The notes under the pieces are model-generated. The model did no database searches. It saw only the letters and a list, made by a program, of their open reading frames with translations, and was not told the origin of the DNA. Positions 44,990 to 58,570 of a DNA stretch of 64,000 bases are shown here, piece after piece. Positions within the stretch are counted from its first letter, which is position 1. The number at the start of each line of letters is the position of its first letter. The translations under genes were made by a program, and so were the position numbers. The stretch covers positions 7,790,009-7,854,008 of the forward strand of contig JAJEKV010000023.1 in the NCBI GenBank assembly GCA_021234155.1, in the 5' to 3' direction. The stretch is from Isoetes taiwanensis. Lineage: Eukaryota > Streptophyta > Lycopodiopsida > Isoetales > Isoetaceae.

Positions 44990-46405
44990 CTATCAGATCA
45001 TCAGACAGTTAATATATGCTGATGATGTGGACCTCCTAGCTTACACACCAGCAGACATGCAACGACATCTCGATGCCCTGGACACATTCTGCCAAGCGAC
45101 TGATATGCGCGTCAACCTGGCCAAGACTAAGGTGGTTTTCATATCATCTTCACGTCAGCCGAGGGTCCCCTCCTTCAGTTACCGAGGCCAAAATGTGGAA
45201 GTTGCATCCACATACAAATATTTGGGAGTGGAGTTTCCTTCTACTATGCACTGGGACACATCCATACGGCTCACGAAAGTGGCGGTAGCTGGAAGGCACT
45301 ATATGCAATGCAAAACAATAGTCATAGAAGCGGAGTTGTATGATTGGGCCCATCACCACGCTTTGTTCAAGGTCTTAGTGGAGCATGTCCTTTTATACGG
45401 GGTGGAAGTATGGGGCCCATGAGTATCACTTGCTACTTGGAATGACTTGGAGCAGGGTCCAAAAAGCCTTCTTAGTAGTACGAGCACTAGGGGTGAAGTC
45501 CACAGTCCCATATCAAATTCTCTTTGCGAGGAGGCGGATTCTTGCCTCTTGAGGAGGGCTGCCCTTGATCACCACATTGTCTATTTTGGAAGGTGGTCAA
45601 TATGGGCGATGCTCGTCTCCGGCAATGGAGCCATGGCGCCTCAAGGCTTCTTTGGAGGGAAAAGAGAGCTCAATGTTTGGCGAGATGGAATGTGCGAGAA
45701 CACGAGGTGCATACATGTGCGAGCGAGGCGATCGCCATAGCTTGAGGCAATATCTTGACGATTGTTTCCTCAAAGAAGCTTTGGGATGCCAATGCCCTTG
45801 AACAGTCAAGACGGACACACTACCGGCGCCACATAAATCCCACATTGGAACGTGGCCCGCAATGCTACCTGCGTACCCACTTGCCCATGAAAAGACGCTT
45901 GACTCATTGCCTCCATTCGCCGCGAGGGCACATCATCTTGAATTGAGACAGGCGGATGGATTGGTGAGCCACGCCAGGGCGAGCTCTGTCAATCTTTGCC
46001 AAATGGGAGTCATTGATGATGAATCTCATACCCTTCAAAGTTGCCCAGCATATGATAAAATTCGGACACGATATGCTGAGTTGGTCAGGCCTGGCCAGCC
46101 GTTACATGTGACATTGAGCACAGCATCCGTACGGGTGCTGGGATCATATCTTCAGGAGGTTATGGACATGCGAGATCAGCTATGTCCTCGGGCACACACT
46201 TGACATGTATATAAACATTGATGTATACTTGTATAGTTTGACAGCATTCTTATTACTGCCACGGTTTTTCCCTCGAAAACCCTTCGGGGCGGGGGTTTTT
46301 TAACCCGGACAGTAATAAGTTTGCTGCGCTCCTTATGGGTCCATAGGCCGATTGGCCTCAGTCGACGATAAAAAATCATTCTCATTCTCATTCTCATTCT
46401 TTATC
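44990..46405 (+). pseudogene. 5'-truncated LINE nested in LTR element
   Basis: ORF 45027-45422 begins near the RT catalytic motif ('IYADDVDLLAYT' just upstream and across its start), then 'DMRVNLAKTKVVF', 'YKYLGVEFPS' and 'VLLYGVEVWGP'. Later pieces show 'NPTLERGPQCYLRTH' (about 45836) and a zinc-knuckle-like 'CQMG...LQSCPAYDKIR' (46000-46060). The 3' end has the hairpin AGGCC-GATT-GGCCT (46345-46358), CGACGATAAAAAATC and an (ATTCTC)n tail (about 46378-46402). It is close to the 12.97-14.5 kb LINE. The 281 bp after it hold two and a half copies of GAGTTGGTGCTCATGTA (about 46579-46640). Confidence 0.82.
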
Positions 46406-46686
46406 TTAAAACTTAAATTTTATCTAGTAGATCTTAAGCTTTGCTAATATATCTCAAAAGAATAATCAAATCTTTCCTGAATCTTTATCTTAATCTTTAG
46501 CCACAACAGTTGTGATTGTCATAAATAGTTGGTGCTATTTATGATATCATAATCCTAGCCTTTGGTCCTTAAAATGGATTGAGTTGGTGCTCATGTAGAA
46601 ATTGAGTTGGTGCTCATGTACAAATTGAATTGGTGCTTAATTTGAGGTCTACAACTGAGGTCAGTTGCTTCCAAAAAGGGAAGAAT

Positions 46687-47250
46687 TGTTATGAATATGG
46701 TAGCTCGGGGGAGTGGTCTTGGATGTTAGTCTTGGTGGACTAGCGTGGGTGTCTAAGTTTGGCAAATTATTGGCAAGGAAAGGCAATGAAGGTAACCTAT
46801 GGTCTATATTTATGAAGCTAAAAAGGCATAGCTAAATAAAAAAGGACTAAAGTCGTAGCAGAGACCTATAAATAGACCCTGAACTTCAGTTACACATATC
46901 TTGGCAACCAGAGCTCCGATGGAGGCGATTCTTACTTCTTTGGAACCGGCCCGGAGTCTAGTTATTGGGGCGACACTTTCCGTGATTCATCCGAATAAGA
47001 GAGATATTGCCAGAAGAGTGATAGGGGGTCAAAGAAGACTGCTCTACTCTTTCGCTCTTGAATCTGATTCTAAGAAAGCCATTACTTTTTCCTAGAGCCT
47101 CTGCTGTTCTTATTCAATAGCCTGTTACTATCCTAGAGCCTAATTCTTGGTGTCTTATATTGAGGACTGCTAGATCGAGGGAGGAGCTACCAGTGGAAGC
47201 TGATTGTCAGGCCTTGCCATAATTCTGCCAATTCTTAGCGAATGACCCGG
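46687..47250 (+). repeat. 3' LTR candidate, truncated
   Basis: Begins TGTTATGAATATGG after an A/G-rich 'AAAAAGGGAAGAAT' that could be a polypurine tract. TATAAATAGACC at about 46869. Part A (46688-47161) is repeated inverted at 33332-33809; part B (47164-47250) repeats 43777-43860. TGTTA here and GTAACA at 44133 would make matching LTR ends. It stops at about 47250, where the LINE/(CT)n block begins. Confidence 0.6.
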
Positions 47251-47280
47251 TTGCTCAAACATGCCACCTAGGCTCCAACA

Positions 47281-47285
<5 letters not shown>

Positions 47286-47337
<52 letters not shown>
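47286..47337. repeat. (CT)n microsatellite before LINE 5' end
   Basis: About 26 perfect CT units, preceded by CATGCCACCTAGGCTCCAAC (47260-47279), which recurs at 51756-51775 in front of another (CT)n tract. Confidence 0.95.
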
Positions 47338-47340
<3 letters not shown>

Positions 47341-47386
47341 GCGCTAACCCTAGGCGCTAACCCTAGGCGCTATTTTTTTGTCGTCG

Positions 47387-48256
47387 ATGGCAAAGCAACC
47401 GAAAGCCAAGGCCAAATCGGGCTCTGATGCAGATACTCCAAAAACGAAAAAAGGGAAAGACCCCGAAATGGATTTGGCTGCAGCATCTGATGAAGCTCAT
47501 GCAACAATAGGTGATCATTCCGGTAGCCCATTCATCGGAGCAGTACCAACGACTCTGATACCCTCTACCCAGCCTGAGATTACAGTCCATATGGTTAGTC
47601 AGATTGTGAAAGATATGCTCTGTGAGTTTCAGAAGAAGCTAATGCAGGAATTCCTCTCAGAATTTAGAAAAGCCTTTACAGAAGATATGGAGAAATTGAG
47701 AACTGATCTGAGATTAGAAATTGAGCAAGCAAAGATAGAACTCAGGGCAGAAATTGAAATGATTAGATCAGAACAAACAGAGAAGGGTGAATTGGAAGAG
47801 GAATCTGAATGTGAAGATGACGATAAGCTCTCTGAATTGCAACAACAAATGGCCAAATTTATTGAAGATCAAGACAGAAAAAGTAGAGCTTTGAATCTGA
47901 GACTAGTAGGCATACAGGAAGAAGCCAATGAAGATGTTAAACTGAAAGTGTCCAGCCTATTCAAAGAGAAAATGGTAATAGAAGATCCAGGGGTTCAGGA
48001 TGCTTTTAGAGTGGGAAAACCTTCCGACAGACCGAGACACATTGTGGTAAGGTTTTGCAGCAGAGAACACAGGTTTAATGTGTTAAAGAAGAGAGTGTTA
48101 CTGAAGGGAGGAAATGTTTGGATAAACGAGGACTTCACTAGAGATCAATATCAGCAGCATAAACAGGATGTTCAAAGAATGAAAGAAGCGAGAAAGTCTG
48201 GACACAAAACTCAGTGGATAAAGGGAAAACTTGTTATTCAAGCAGACGAACAATAG
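47387..48256 (+). CDS. LINE ORF1: L1-ORF1p-like RNA-binding protein
   Basis: 289 aa from the first in-frame ATG (47387); an upstream TTG at 47378 is a poorer start. Order of regions: a basic Lys-rich N-terminus; a low-complexity linker; a long coiled coil of charged residues (roughly residues 75-165, for example 'RLEIEQAKIELRAEIEMIRS'); an RRM-like fold with 'LNLRLVGIQEE' and 'HIVVRFCSREHRFNVL'; and a C-terminal basic region ('WINEDFTRDQYQQHKQDVQR'). This is the trimer-coiled-coil/RRM/CTD plan of animal L1 ORF1p. It differs from the DUF4283/zinc-knuckle ORF1 of most plant L1s, such as the one at 38.6 kb. It should bind LINE RNA in the retrotransposition particle. No internal stop. It ends at TAG (48254-48256), and ORF2 follows in the same frame. 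Confidence 0.85.
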   Translation: MAKQPKAKAKSGSDADTPKTKKGKDPEMDLAAASDEAHATIGDHSGSPFIGAVPTTLIPSTQPEITVHMVSQIVKDMLCEFQKKLMQEFLSEFRKAFTEDMEKLRTDLRLEIEQAKIELRAEIEMIRSEQTEKGELEEESECEDDDKLSELQQQMAKFIEDQDRKSRALNLRLVGIQEEANEDVKLKVSSLFKEKMVIEDPGVQDAFRVGKPSDRPRHIVVRFCSREHRFNVLKKRVLLKGGNVWINEDFTRDQYQQHKQDVQRMKEARKSGHKTQWIKGKLVIQADEQ

Positions 48257-51180
48257 GAATCAGAGACCATCAGGGTTACCGTGTGGAATATCAACCAATT
48301 GGATGAAGATAAAATTATATCCTTGGGAGACATTCTCAAAAACACAGATTTGATCGTCTTTACGGAAACATGGGAACACGAGGAAAAGGGATTACCAGAT
48401 ATTCCCGGTTTTATGATGATCTATTCAGTTTGGAACAAGAAGGGATGGAGGAGAAGAAGTCATGGAGGCTTAGCCTGTTATCTGCGAACCGGTTTCGAGA
48501 AAACAATATGCATCTTGGAAAAACACTGCACGAATCAATTCTTGTGGATAGAGCTGTCAGGTAGAACCAATAAAATCTATTTAGCTGCTTGTTATTTTCC
48601 ACCTAGAGAATCTCCAATATACAATCAGGGAAATATGGATAAGGATGACCCGTTCTTCCATCTAGAACAGAGTGCCGTGGATTTAGCAACTCAAGGAGAT
48701 ATTATCATAGCAGGGGATTTTAATGGGCGTACAGCCAACAAGCAAGCTTTCATTCCGAGTGTGGAAGGAGAACCGATCTGGATGGAACCTGTAGACGAGG
48801 AGGAGCTTCTGCAAACGGGTTGGTCTAGATCATCATGTGAGTCATATCGGTATGTATGTCCTCAAGGTAGCCATGTTCTTAACCTTTGTGGAGGGCTGGA
48901 TTTACGAATATGCAATGGGACACACAAATTTCCTGGAACTGGAAACTGCACTAGTTTTGGGATAAGCGGCAAGGGTCAAAGCGTGGTAGATTATATCCTC
49001 GCCAGTGAAGATTCAGCTGAAAACATAGAGGATCTGCGAGTGGGAGATATGAGAGTAGAATCTGATCATGTTCCTTTGATGCTCCAAATCCGGGTGGCCA
49101 ACTTTTCTAAAACCATTACGGAGAATAACTTTAAGCCTGGACGCATATATATGGATAAGCGGAAAGCAGATAAATATCATACACTTTGTGAAGCAAGGAT
49201 TCAACAAACCCATTGGCCCCATCAAGCTTGTCAAGTAAGTGATCGCTAACTTCTCTTTTATTAGAATCACTAAAGCGGTGTTTTGTGGCAAATAGGAGAG
49301 TTAAGGGGCTGCCACAGTAATGCTTGGTTTGACAAAGGAGTGTAAAGAAATGAGGAAGAGACTTAAACAGGCACATATTGAAGAGAAAAATCAAATAAAA
49401 AAGGCATATGTTAGATTGATAAGAAATAAGAAAAGGGCCTACATGAGCAAAAGGCAGGACGAGTTGATTAAGGAATTGGTCGTGGAGCCCAAAAAATTCT
49501 GGAGCCATTTGAAAGGGAAACAATTACAGACAAAGCTAGATGCAAAGTCTTTAGTGGAACAAGTGCAGACCTTATATCATGTTCCAGGGTGCAGTGAAAA
49601 GATGAAAGTTGGTACAGACAAATTTGAATTCCTGGAAATAGATGTCAAAGAGGGAATAGACAGACTAGCAAATGGAAAGGCAGTAGATTCTCATGGGCTA
49701 TTAGCAGAGATGGTAAAATGGGCTGGAGATTCTGTAGTAAAAGTAATCACCAAGATGTTCAATGCAGCAATTGTTGATGGTTTTCCGCAATCATGGCAGT
49801 TAAACCGAATAGTTCCCATATATAAAGCTGGAAAGGCCACAGATCCAAATAATTATAGGATGATCATGGTGAGCAGCTTGTTTGCGAAACTATATGCCAC
49901 AGTTCTTGAGAAGAAAATTAGTACATGGGCAGAAAATAATCAGGCCAGAGCAAACGGGCAGGCTGGGTTTCGGCCAAAGAAATCAACCATAGACCATTTA
50001 CTCACCTTCCGTGCACTTATAGACTCTGTTAAAGGCACAAAGAAACCTCTGTTTGCTGCGTTTGTTGATTTTAGAAAAGCATTTGATATGGTTCCCAGAT
50101 CAAACCTATGGATAAGACTGGAAAAACTTGGAGTACCTCAACGATTGCAAAATGCAGTGGCTTGCTTATATGAGAAGGTTCTTGCCCAGTTGTCAGTACC
50201 TCTCTTCGAAGAATGCAAGGACATAATTGACAGTAATATTGGAGTCAAACAGGGCTGCCCGTTGTCTCCAACTCTGTTTGGTATTTTTATAGATGAACTT
50301 GAGGACTGGATTTTTTTAGGAGGCGGAGATGGATCTCAAATTGCAGGATTCACAGTTCGTTTGTTGCTATATCACGATGACATTGTACTCATCTCCGAAG
50401 CAAAGAAGGTATCACGAGACATCTTAATATTCTAGCGGATTTTTGTTCCTCTAAGGGGATGACGGTTAATCTTGATAAGACAAAAATGGTTATTTTTGGC
50501 ACCACAAAAACAGATAAGTACTGCTTTATGTATAAGAATGAGATGGCGGCTATAACAAACACATATAAATACCTGGGGCTGATAGTTGACCAGACCTATA
50601 GGTGGAACAAGGCAGTAGCACAGAGAACTGACGGGGGGCTACGTGCGCTGTTTGTACTCCAAAAAAAATGCAAGAAAGCTCGAATTGTAGATTTCAGTTT
50701 AAAGAAAATGCTCTATAAAGTTCTAGTCCAAGCAGTCATTCTGTATGGAGTAGAGGTATGGGGGCCAGGGTTATCCTTGGACATGTGGAAACAGGTGGAG
50801 AAGATCCAAAAAAAATTCCTACTGTCAGAATTAGGAGTTAAGGTACAAACACCATATGAGATGATATTGGCTGAAACAGGGATGCTCCCATTGGAGGGAG
50901 AAGCATTGTACCGAGGCGTTAATATATCTTAATAAAGTCAGGGGCATGGATGATGACGAGACTCCCTCGTATGGCATTGGAGGAAAGTAAGTTAAAGGGG
51001 TGGCATGCTGATATTCAAAAATGGCTTGGAAAGTGGGGGATGAATTTGGAGGAAGTGCCCCGAAATAAAAGCGAGATAAGAGACTGGGTCAAGGATCATA
51101 TTAAGCTAAAAATGTGGGACGGTGCTGGTACGAAAATGCTATACTATAAAGAATCATTGAACCACCTTGCTTTGCAGTAG
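48257..51180 (+). pseudogene. LINE ORF2: APE endonuclease + reverse transcriptase, frameshifted
   Basis: The first open piece to 49249 is an APE-type endonuclease: 'VWNINQLDED', catalytic Glu in 'VFTETWE', 'IAGDFNGR', 'SVVDYILAS' and 'VESDHVPLML'. After a break (49250-49320), RT follows (49320-50435): 'WQLNRIVPIYKAG', 'GQAGFRPKKSTIDHLL', 'FVDFRKAFDMV', 'GVKQGCPLSPTLFG', and the catalytic box as 'LLYHDDIVL', His instead of the usual Ala in YADD. Frameshifts lie near 50410 and 50910; between them are 'GMTVNLDKTK' and 'YKYLGLIVD'. The last piece ends at 51180. No ATG lies between the ORF1 stop and the endonuclease core. Both enzymes would act in target-primed reverse transcription; this copy cannot make a full protein. 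Confidence 0.9.
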
Positions 51181-51661
51181 CGGTACACACGAAAAAACAA
51201 TCAACCAAGATGAGACACATGGTGCTGCAGATTTAGTCTAAGCTCACATCATTTAGGGGTGGAGATTGGGAGATGGGGAATATCCCAAGACATAGGAGGA
51301 CATGTAGAGTATGCGGCCAAGATGAAATCGAGGGCCGAAGAACATGTCATTATTAAATGTCCGGCATATCTCACATAATTCTGAAATCGACCACGATGTG
51401 CATGTCTATAATTTGATCCAGTTCTTTCAACTCCCGAAAAAAAATGTTTGTAACTACCTAGTAGATATGTACCAAATAAGAGAGATGCATATTGATAACT
51501 TTAAATCTTTATTAGAAGATTATGAGAAGGATGAGATTGCGAGTAATTAATGAGACTCATTTGAGAGCTCATATGTAATATTAGATTGTATGTAATCTGG
51601 GGTGAACGTTGTATAGACCTGATGGTCTTTTAAACGTAAATACAACATTTCATTTCATTTC

Positions 51662-51664
<3 letters not shown>
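51181..51664 (+). other. LINE 3' region and tail
   Basis: Degraded end of ORF2 (a short 'CPAYLT'-like remnant near 51360), the 3' hairpin at 51615-51628 and the (ATTTC)n tail at about 51647-51664. Confidence 0.7.
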
Positions 51665-53869
<2,205 letters not shown>

Positions 53870-54099
53870 ATTAGATCTAATAGAAGTGTTGGCATCCTAC
53901 CCACGTCGAACAAGGACATGACTTTGTGCGGCTGCCGCACCAGAGGGAAGAGGCCAGACCCTAGGAGACGGATCCCAAAAATGTTGTCAAGGCAGCCTTT
54001 CCTGACATTGCTCCTCTAAGAGACCGTATGCTAATGCCCCCTCTCTCGGATAGTGGTTTCCGTATCTAACTGTCTGTCACTTCTTTAGTGGAATTCACA

Positions 54100-54990
54100 C
54101 TTGGGCTCCTTCTGCTAAATCTGCTACCTCTTATAGAATTTCCTTCTCTGCCACTTGCATGCTTGCCTCTGTCTTTGCCATATTCTTTTGGAGTAGAGCA
54201 AGTGGACCGCAAAGTGGCCTCTTCCTCCACAATTAAAGCATTCACTCTCTTTCATTCTAGGACAATCTACCTTTAAATGACCAAACATTTCACAAAGAAA
54301 AGCAAGACCCAATCTTACCGTTGTGAATAGCTTCTCCCTTTCCTCGGGTGCTTCCTTCACATGCTTTATGATATCTGGCAGTGTAAAGAATCTCTTCGTG
54401 TTTCTCATGTCCCTCACCATCAAGTAAAACTTTCTCATCAAATTTAGACTGTATAAATTCCTCTGCCTCATCTCTGGTCTTAGCCACACGCTTGATAAGC
54501 ACTGAGAGCTCCTTATATTTTGTGAAATGCCTAGATATATCTAGAACTTGGCTTTGTTCTGATATAGCGGCACCTAATGCTTTTAGATCTGAAACTATAG
54601 TGTCAAATTGCTCAAAATATTTGCTCAAGGCATCTTTTCATCTTATCTTAATTTCGTTAACCCCTATTCTAACATATCATTTGTCTTGTTGTTCTTTCAA
54701 ATTTCTTGAGCAGATATTCCCAGATCTGCTTAGTTGTTTTATTTCTAAGCCTAAGCAAAATTGAAGGTCCAACTTTACTCCAAATTGTACTTTTTGCCTC
54801 CTTGATTCTAGTTGTGTCTAATTTTTCTCCACTTCTACTTGTTCCTGCTATCATATTTGTACGTGCAAGATTAGATAAATACCTAAAATAGTGGTCATTT
54901 TGTTCTTATCTTTCCATATATAACTGAAAAATGGAAAGAATTCTTCTAAAGTTTCATGTCCCATAAGTGCGTGATATCATGAATCTACCA
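54100..54990 (-). pseudogene. copia gag remnant
   Basis: On the - strand: 'ARIKEA'-like gag start with 'KQIWEYLLKKFE' (about 54690), 'YFEQFDTIVSDLKALG' (about 54600), 'DEAEEFIQSKFDEKVLLDG' and a zinc knuckle region 'CFNCGGRGHFAVHL' (about 54215-54256), in which the last Cys of CCHC is lost. Reading frames change at least twice. This is the UBN2-type gag of a copia element unlike the one at 20.5 kb. No pol follows, since the sequence to the left is unrelated. Confidence 0.75.
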
Positions 54991-56744
54991 TAAACCTTGG
55001 ATATCTCTGGTTGCGAGGTGCACTAGTCAAAGGTAGAACTCTGCAGTCCCATAATAGAATTACCATTCATAAAAAAGCATTCTGAAAAGTAGTATTAGCC
55101 CTTCCACACCTCCTGGAGATTCTGCTATACTTCCTGTGGAAGTACTACCTGATATTCCATCATTATTTCCATCTTCTACTAAATTCACAACACTATCCTA
55201 TCCTATCCTATTCTATTCTTTTCTATTCCATTCCATTCCTAGCATACTTTAAATCAAGCATGATTGGCAAAGCGATGGTTTATTATACTTGATAATGAGG
55301 AGTGGTATATGAGATAATCAACATAATTCTCATTTTGTAGCAAACCCTCCTCCCCTTTTTGGAAAAAAATTCTATAGAGCACATGTTCAAAGGGGGAAGA
55401 ATTTGATATAGTCAACGTATGGTCAGAGGAAGTTATATCTTGTGATTATTTAGATTGAGATTGACATAGTTGTTAATTCCGATTAATGATTTTTAATTGA
55501 TGAGTCATTTTTCAATTCCTCAGTAAATCTTTGCAATGGATTTCAAGTAAGCAGTTAACATATAAAATTCGTAGCTAAGACATAATATGCATCTTAGATA
55601 CCCAATATATCCAAAACTTAGAATGTATTCCCCATAGTTACCTAGAGCATAAATGTTTTCTTCATATGGGATAATTTGAACAGATGTTGCTAGCACATGA
55701 ATGGACATTATCCAGAATATTTTATATACCATAATTATAAGAGCAAAAACATATTTAGATCCCAATAATTTTACATCAATGTTCTTGTTTCGATATAAAA
55801 CCTTGGTTCAAGACCAAGCTTTTCAAATTTACTCCATATAAATATTCCATAGAACCTTAATTGCTCAATAGAATCACAAAAACCTTATCTCATATTTGAG
55901 GATCAAGTGTAAATCATTTAGTTTGTTACGTGTATATATGTCCTTTTCCATGTGTTTTAGCTGAGATCAAATCTCAGCCATTGGTTGCAGTGGTGTTACC
56001 ACCAGTAACATATTGAGGGCATATAAACACCTAGTTTGTTATGTCAAATGGCCATAAACAATTAGCTTGTTATGGAAAACCACCATAGAACTCTTGGGCC
56101 CAGTGTATTAAGGCGATAGGACTCGGGTGTTATGCCAAATATAACTATCTCGGACCCTCGATTGTTATAATAGGTCATGACACCCTCGTTCCAAGGTGTT
56201 ATCCCTCTCATATTATAATGACAATTATGTATATCTTTTATTTGATCAAATATTTTTCACTTTAAAAAGGTGAAGGGAAGTGCATGTGGATGGTGATGCC
56301 TTGATAATACACAACCACATTCAATGCAAAGTTCCTACCCTCACAGTATATGGTGATATTGGTTAAAGGCATTCAACCATTGTAAAAGTATGACTCACGA
56401 TCGTTTCTCCTCTAAGTTCTTGCTTTTCTAACTCTCGACTTGTAATTTTGATATGATATGTAGACGATTGGCCTGAAAAACATGTTGCTATGGTCTTATT
56501 ATTACCAATTGAATTCCTCAATATAATAGGTTTTCTAGCACATACAAATACATCTGCATCTTCTTGTTTGCAATGCTATGAGAAACCTATATACTACATT
56601 TTAGTACCAGTTGATTGTATATGCGTCACTAACGTCATTGAATTGGTAAACCACGTCTAACCTGCTACAATAAATAGAGTCTAGGCAAACGACCCAAAAG
56701 GTAATGGCTATTGCAATGAGCTCAAATGTAAAATCCACTCTATC
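54991..56744. other. no gene recognised; pentanucleotide run
   Basis: A (CTATC)n/(CTATT)n/(CCATT)n run at about 55194-55240 resembles LINE tails but no hairpin signature precedes it. The rest is AT-rich with short ORFs. Confidence 0.4.
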
Positions 56745-57125
56745 TTGCCCTATTCGCACTTGTCGCGTCCAATACCCCATGCGACCGCAGGATTCGCCCA
56801 TCCTATGGCTCCAGTATGGCCAGCGCGAATAGATTTAGAAATCATTGGTCACGCTGTATTTGTAAGTAGATACCCTATGATTTGCAATAGTTGTCAATCC
56901 CATCGATACAGTGACTCGAACCCCCATAAAAGAAGAACAAAAGAGTTTTGAGGAGTCCTCTAACTAACACCCCTAATACTTTTATGTGCTTGAAAAGGGA
57001 GACATTTTCCTACCCTTTTTTTCGTGATCCTGCTCCTCTTATACATCAGTGGGATAGGACTATCATCTATCCCATTCGATTCACTTCCTGCCTGGACCCC
57101 CCAATCATTTCTATGCTTATGCTTA
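56745..57125 (-). repeat. dispersed single copy of tRNA-like repeat
   Basis: One monomer of the 2.4-7.6 kb family, more than 40 kb away. B-box-like GGTTCGAGTCA (complement near 56912) and A-box-like GTTAGTTAGAGG (complement near 56960) are still visible. Confidence 0.75.
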
Positions 57126-58484
57126 TTCTACGTTTAACGGGTTTTCTTCTTCAATTTAGAACTAGGAAGCTCCATTTACTAATATTTTGTTAACATTCTA
57201 TGACACGCAGCACAACTGATTTTCATGTTACACGTTACAATAGCTTCTTGGCATGTCGAGAGAGCTCCTACACTTATTTTTAGACCAAGAATATTGACTT
57301 AGTTCTTATACATAATGCTTACACATGAGAAGAAAAGAGGGTATGTTGGTAATTATGTACCTCAAGAATACACATCTTACAATTCGCTCACTCAAATGCT
57401 CCAATTCAATTCATTAAATATAGATGCCCAGAACCCCATTCCGCACCCAGTTCCTAAATACACGTTCCCAAGCATATATCATTCTTGGAAACTCCCGTTC
57501 CTATTCCAAAGTGTGCTACTCAGAATTTCATTCCCAAAGGCGTTCCAGCATTTTTATTGCATGTTCTCAATATCAAGTTAACGAAAAAATCAAATTCCAT
57601 TAATTCGCTAGCCAATGAAATAAAGATCTAATGATTAATTAACTCTAAAATGGAAAGTTCTCACTTTTATGCAAATTACTTAAGATAATAACCAGTTTCA
57701 AGTTTTTTTTATAAAGGAACTTAAGATAATTGCTATAAGTTACTATGTATGTGTCGTTAACTTCTAATAAAACCCATATTTTGTTAAACTTAGTCTAATT
57801 ATAAAACATTTAGGAAGATGTTTTAAGTACTTTATGACGTCTAGGAACTTCACTACTATAGCTAGAGAAGTCAAACTCTTGTTTCGCGTCGTTCCCATAC
57901 CCATGAATTCCCGTTCCCATTCCGAAATCAAGGCACGCATGATAAAAATGGCCCCATTCCAAATATCATGGCTCAACTGGCTAGAACCACACTGGACATG
58001 TCTCACCTCTTAAACAAAAAAGATCAAAAGACGATTGCTATTACAATGCGCATATGAAACTTAATTCTTCTACATTGGTTATTATATGCTTTAAGAGCAC
58101 ATCTTACAAATAAAAAAGCATGCTACTCTCATTGTAGAAAATGACCTACCATTACAGAGTACTGCATCGTCGTTGCTAGAGTTCCATAGCCACTTGGCTT
58201 TGCTGCAATTTTTTTTTTCTTGCTGCTTTTGGTTCCAAATTGCTATCTGCAACAACTGTGGTTCAATACGCAGGAACCGCCACCGCCAGATGAAGCTCGA
58301 GCAACACCGCCAGATGAAGCTCGAGCAACGGCGACAGAATCTCCAAGTACTATATTGTAAGTTCAAGGCTCTTGTTCTAACAGCCGGCATGGCTGGTGAC
58401 CTGCTTGTGGCTAATGCTGGTCGTAGGATCCCACCAGTCCACGCCGAGAATTTTATATCCTTGAACTCGTACATCTTACAAATA
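57126..58484. other. no gene recognised; short tandem at about 58285
   Basis: Two copies of CCGCCAGATGAAGCTCGAGCAA-type sequence near 58279-58328. ORFs at 58091-58474 (-) and 58173-58625 (+) overlap and match no family. Confidence 0.4.
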
Positions 58485-58570
58485 ACTCATTCAAATGTTC
58501 CATTAAAATCATGTCTCAACTCATTCAAATGTTCCATTAAAGTCATGTCTCAACTCATTCAAATGCTCGG
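58485..58570. repeat. short tandem repeat, about 34-bp unit
   Basis: ACTCATTCAAATG(T/C)TC with CATTAAA.TCATGTCTCA repeats about 2.5 times. Confidence 0.7.

Larger units (their letters stand above)
47338..51664 (+). mobile_element. near full-length LINE (ORF1 + ORF2)
   Basis: Non-LTR retrotransposon of about 4.3 kb. The 5' leader has 2.5 copies of GGCGCTAACCCTA. Then ORF1 (RNA-binding), ORF2 (APE endonuclease + reverse transcriptase), and a 3' end with hairpin AGACC-TGAT-GGTCT (51615-51628), AAACGTAAATACAAC and an (ATTTC)n tail that passes into (TC)n. It is flanked on both sides by (CT)n. ORF2 carries frameshifts, so this copy is defective, but ORF1 is open. Confidence 0.92.

Noticed and set aside
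47345-47375. Telomere-like CTAACCCTA units
   Set aside because: Only 2.5 copies within a 13-bp unit that includes GGCG; part of the LINE leader, not interstitial telomere.
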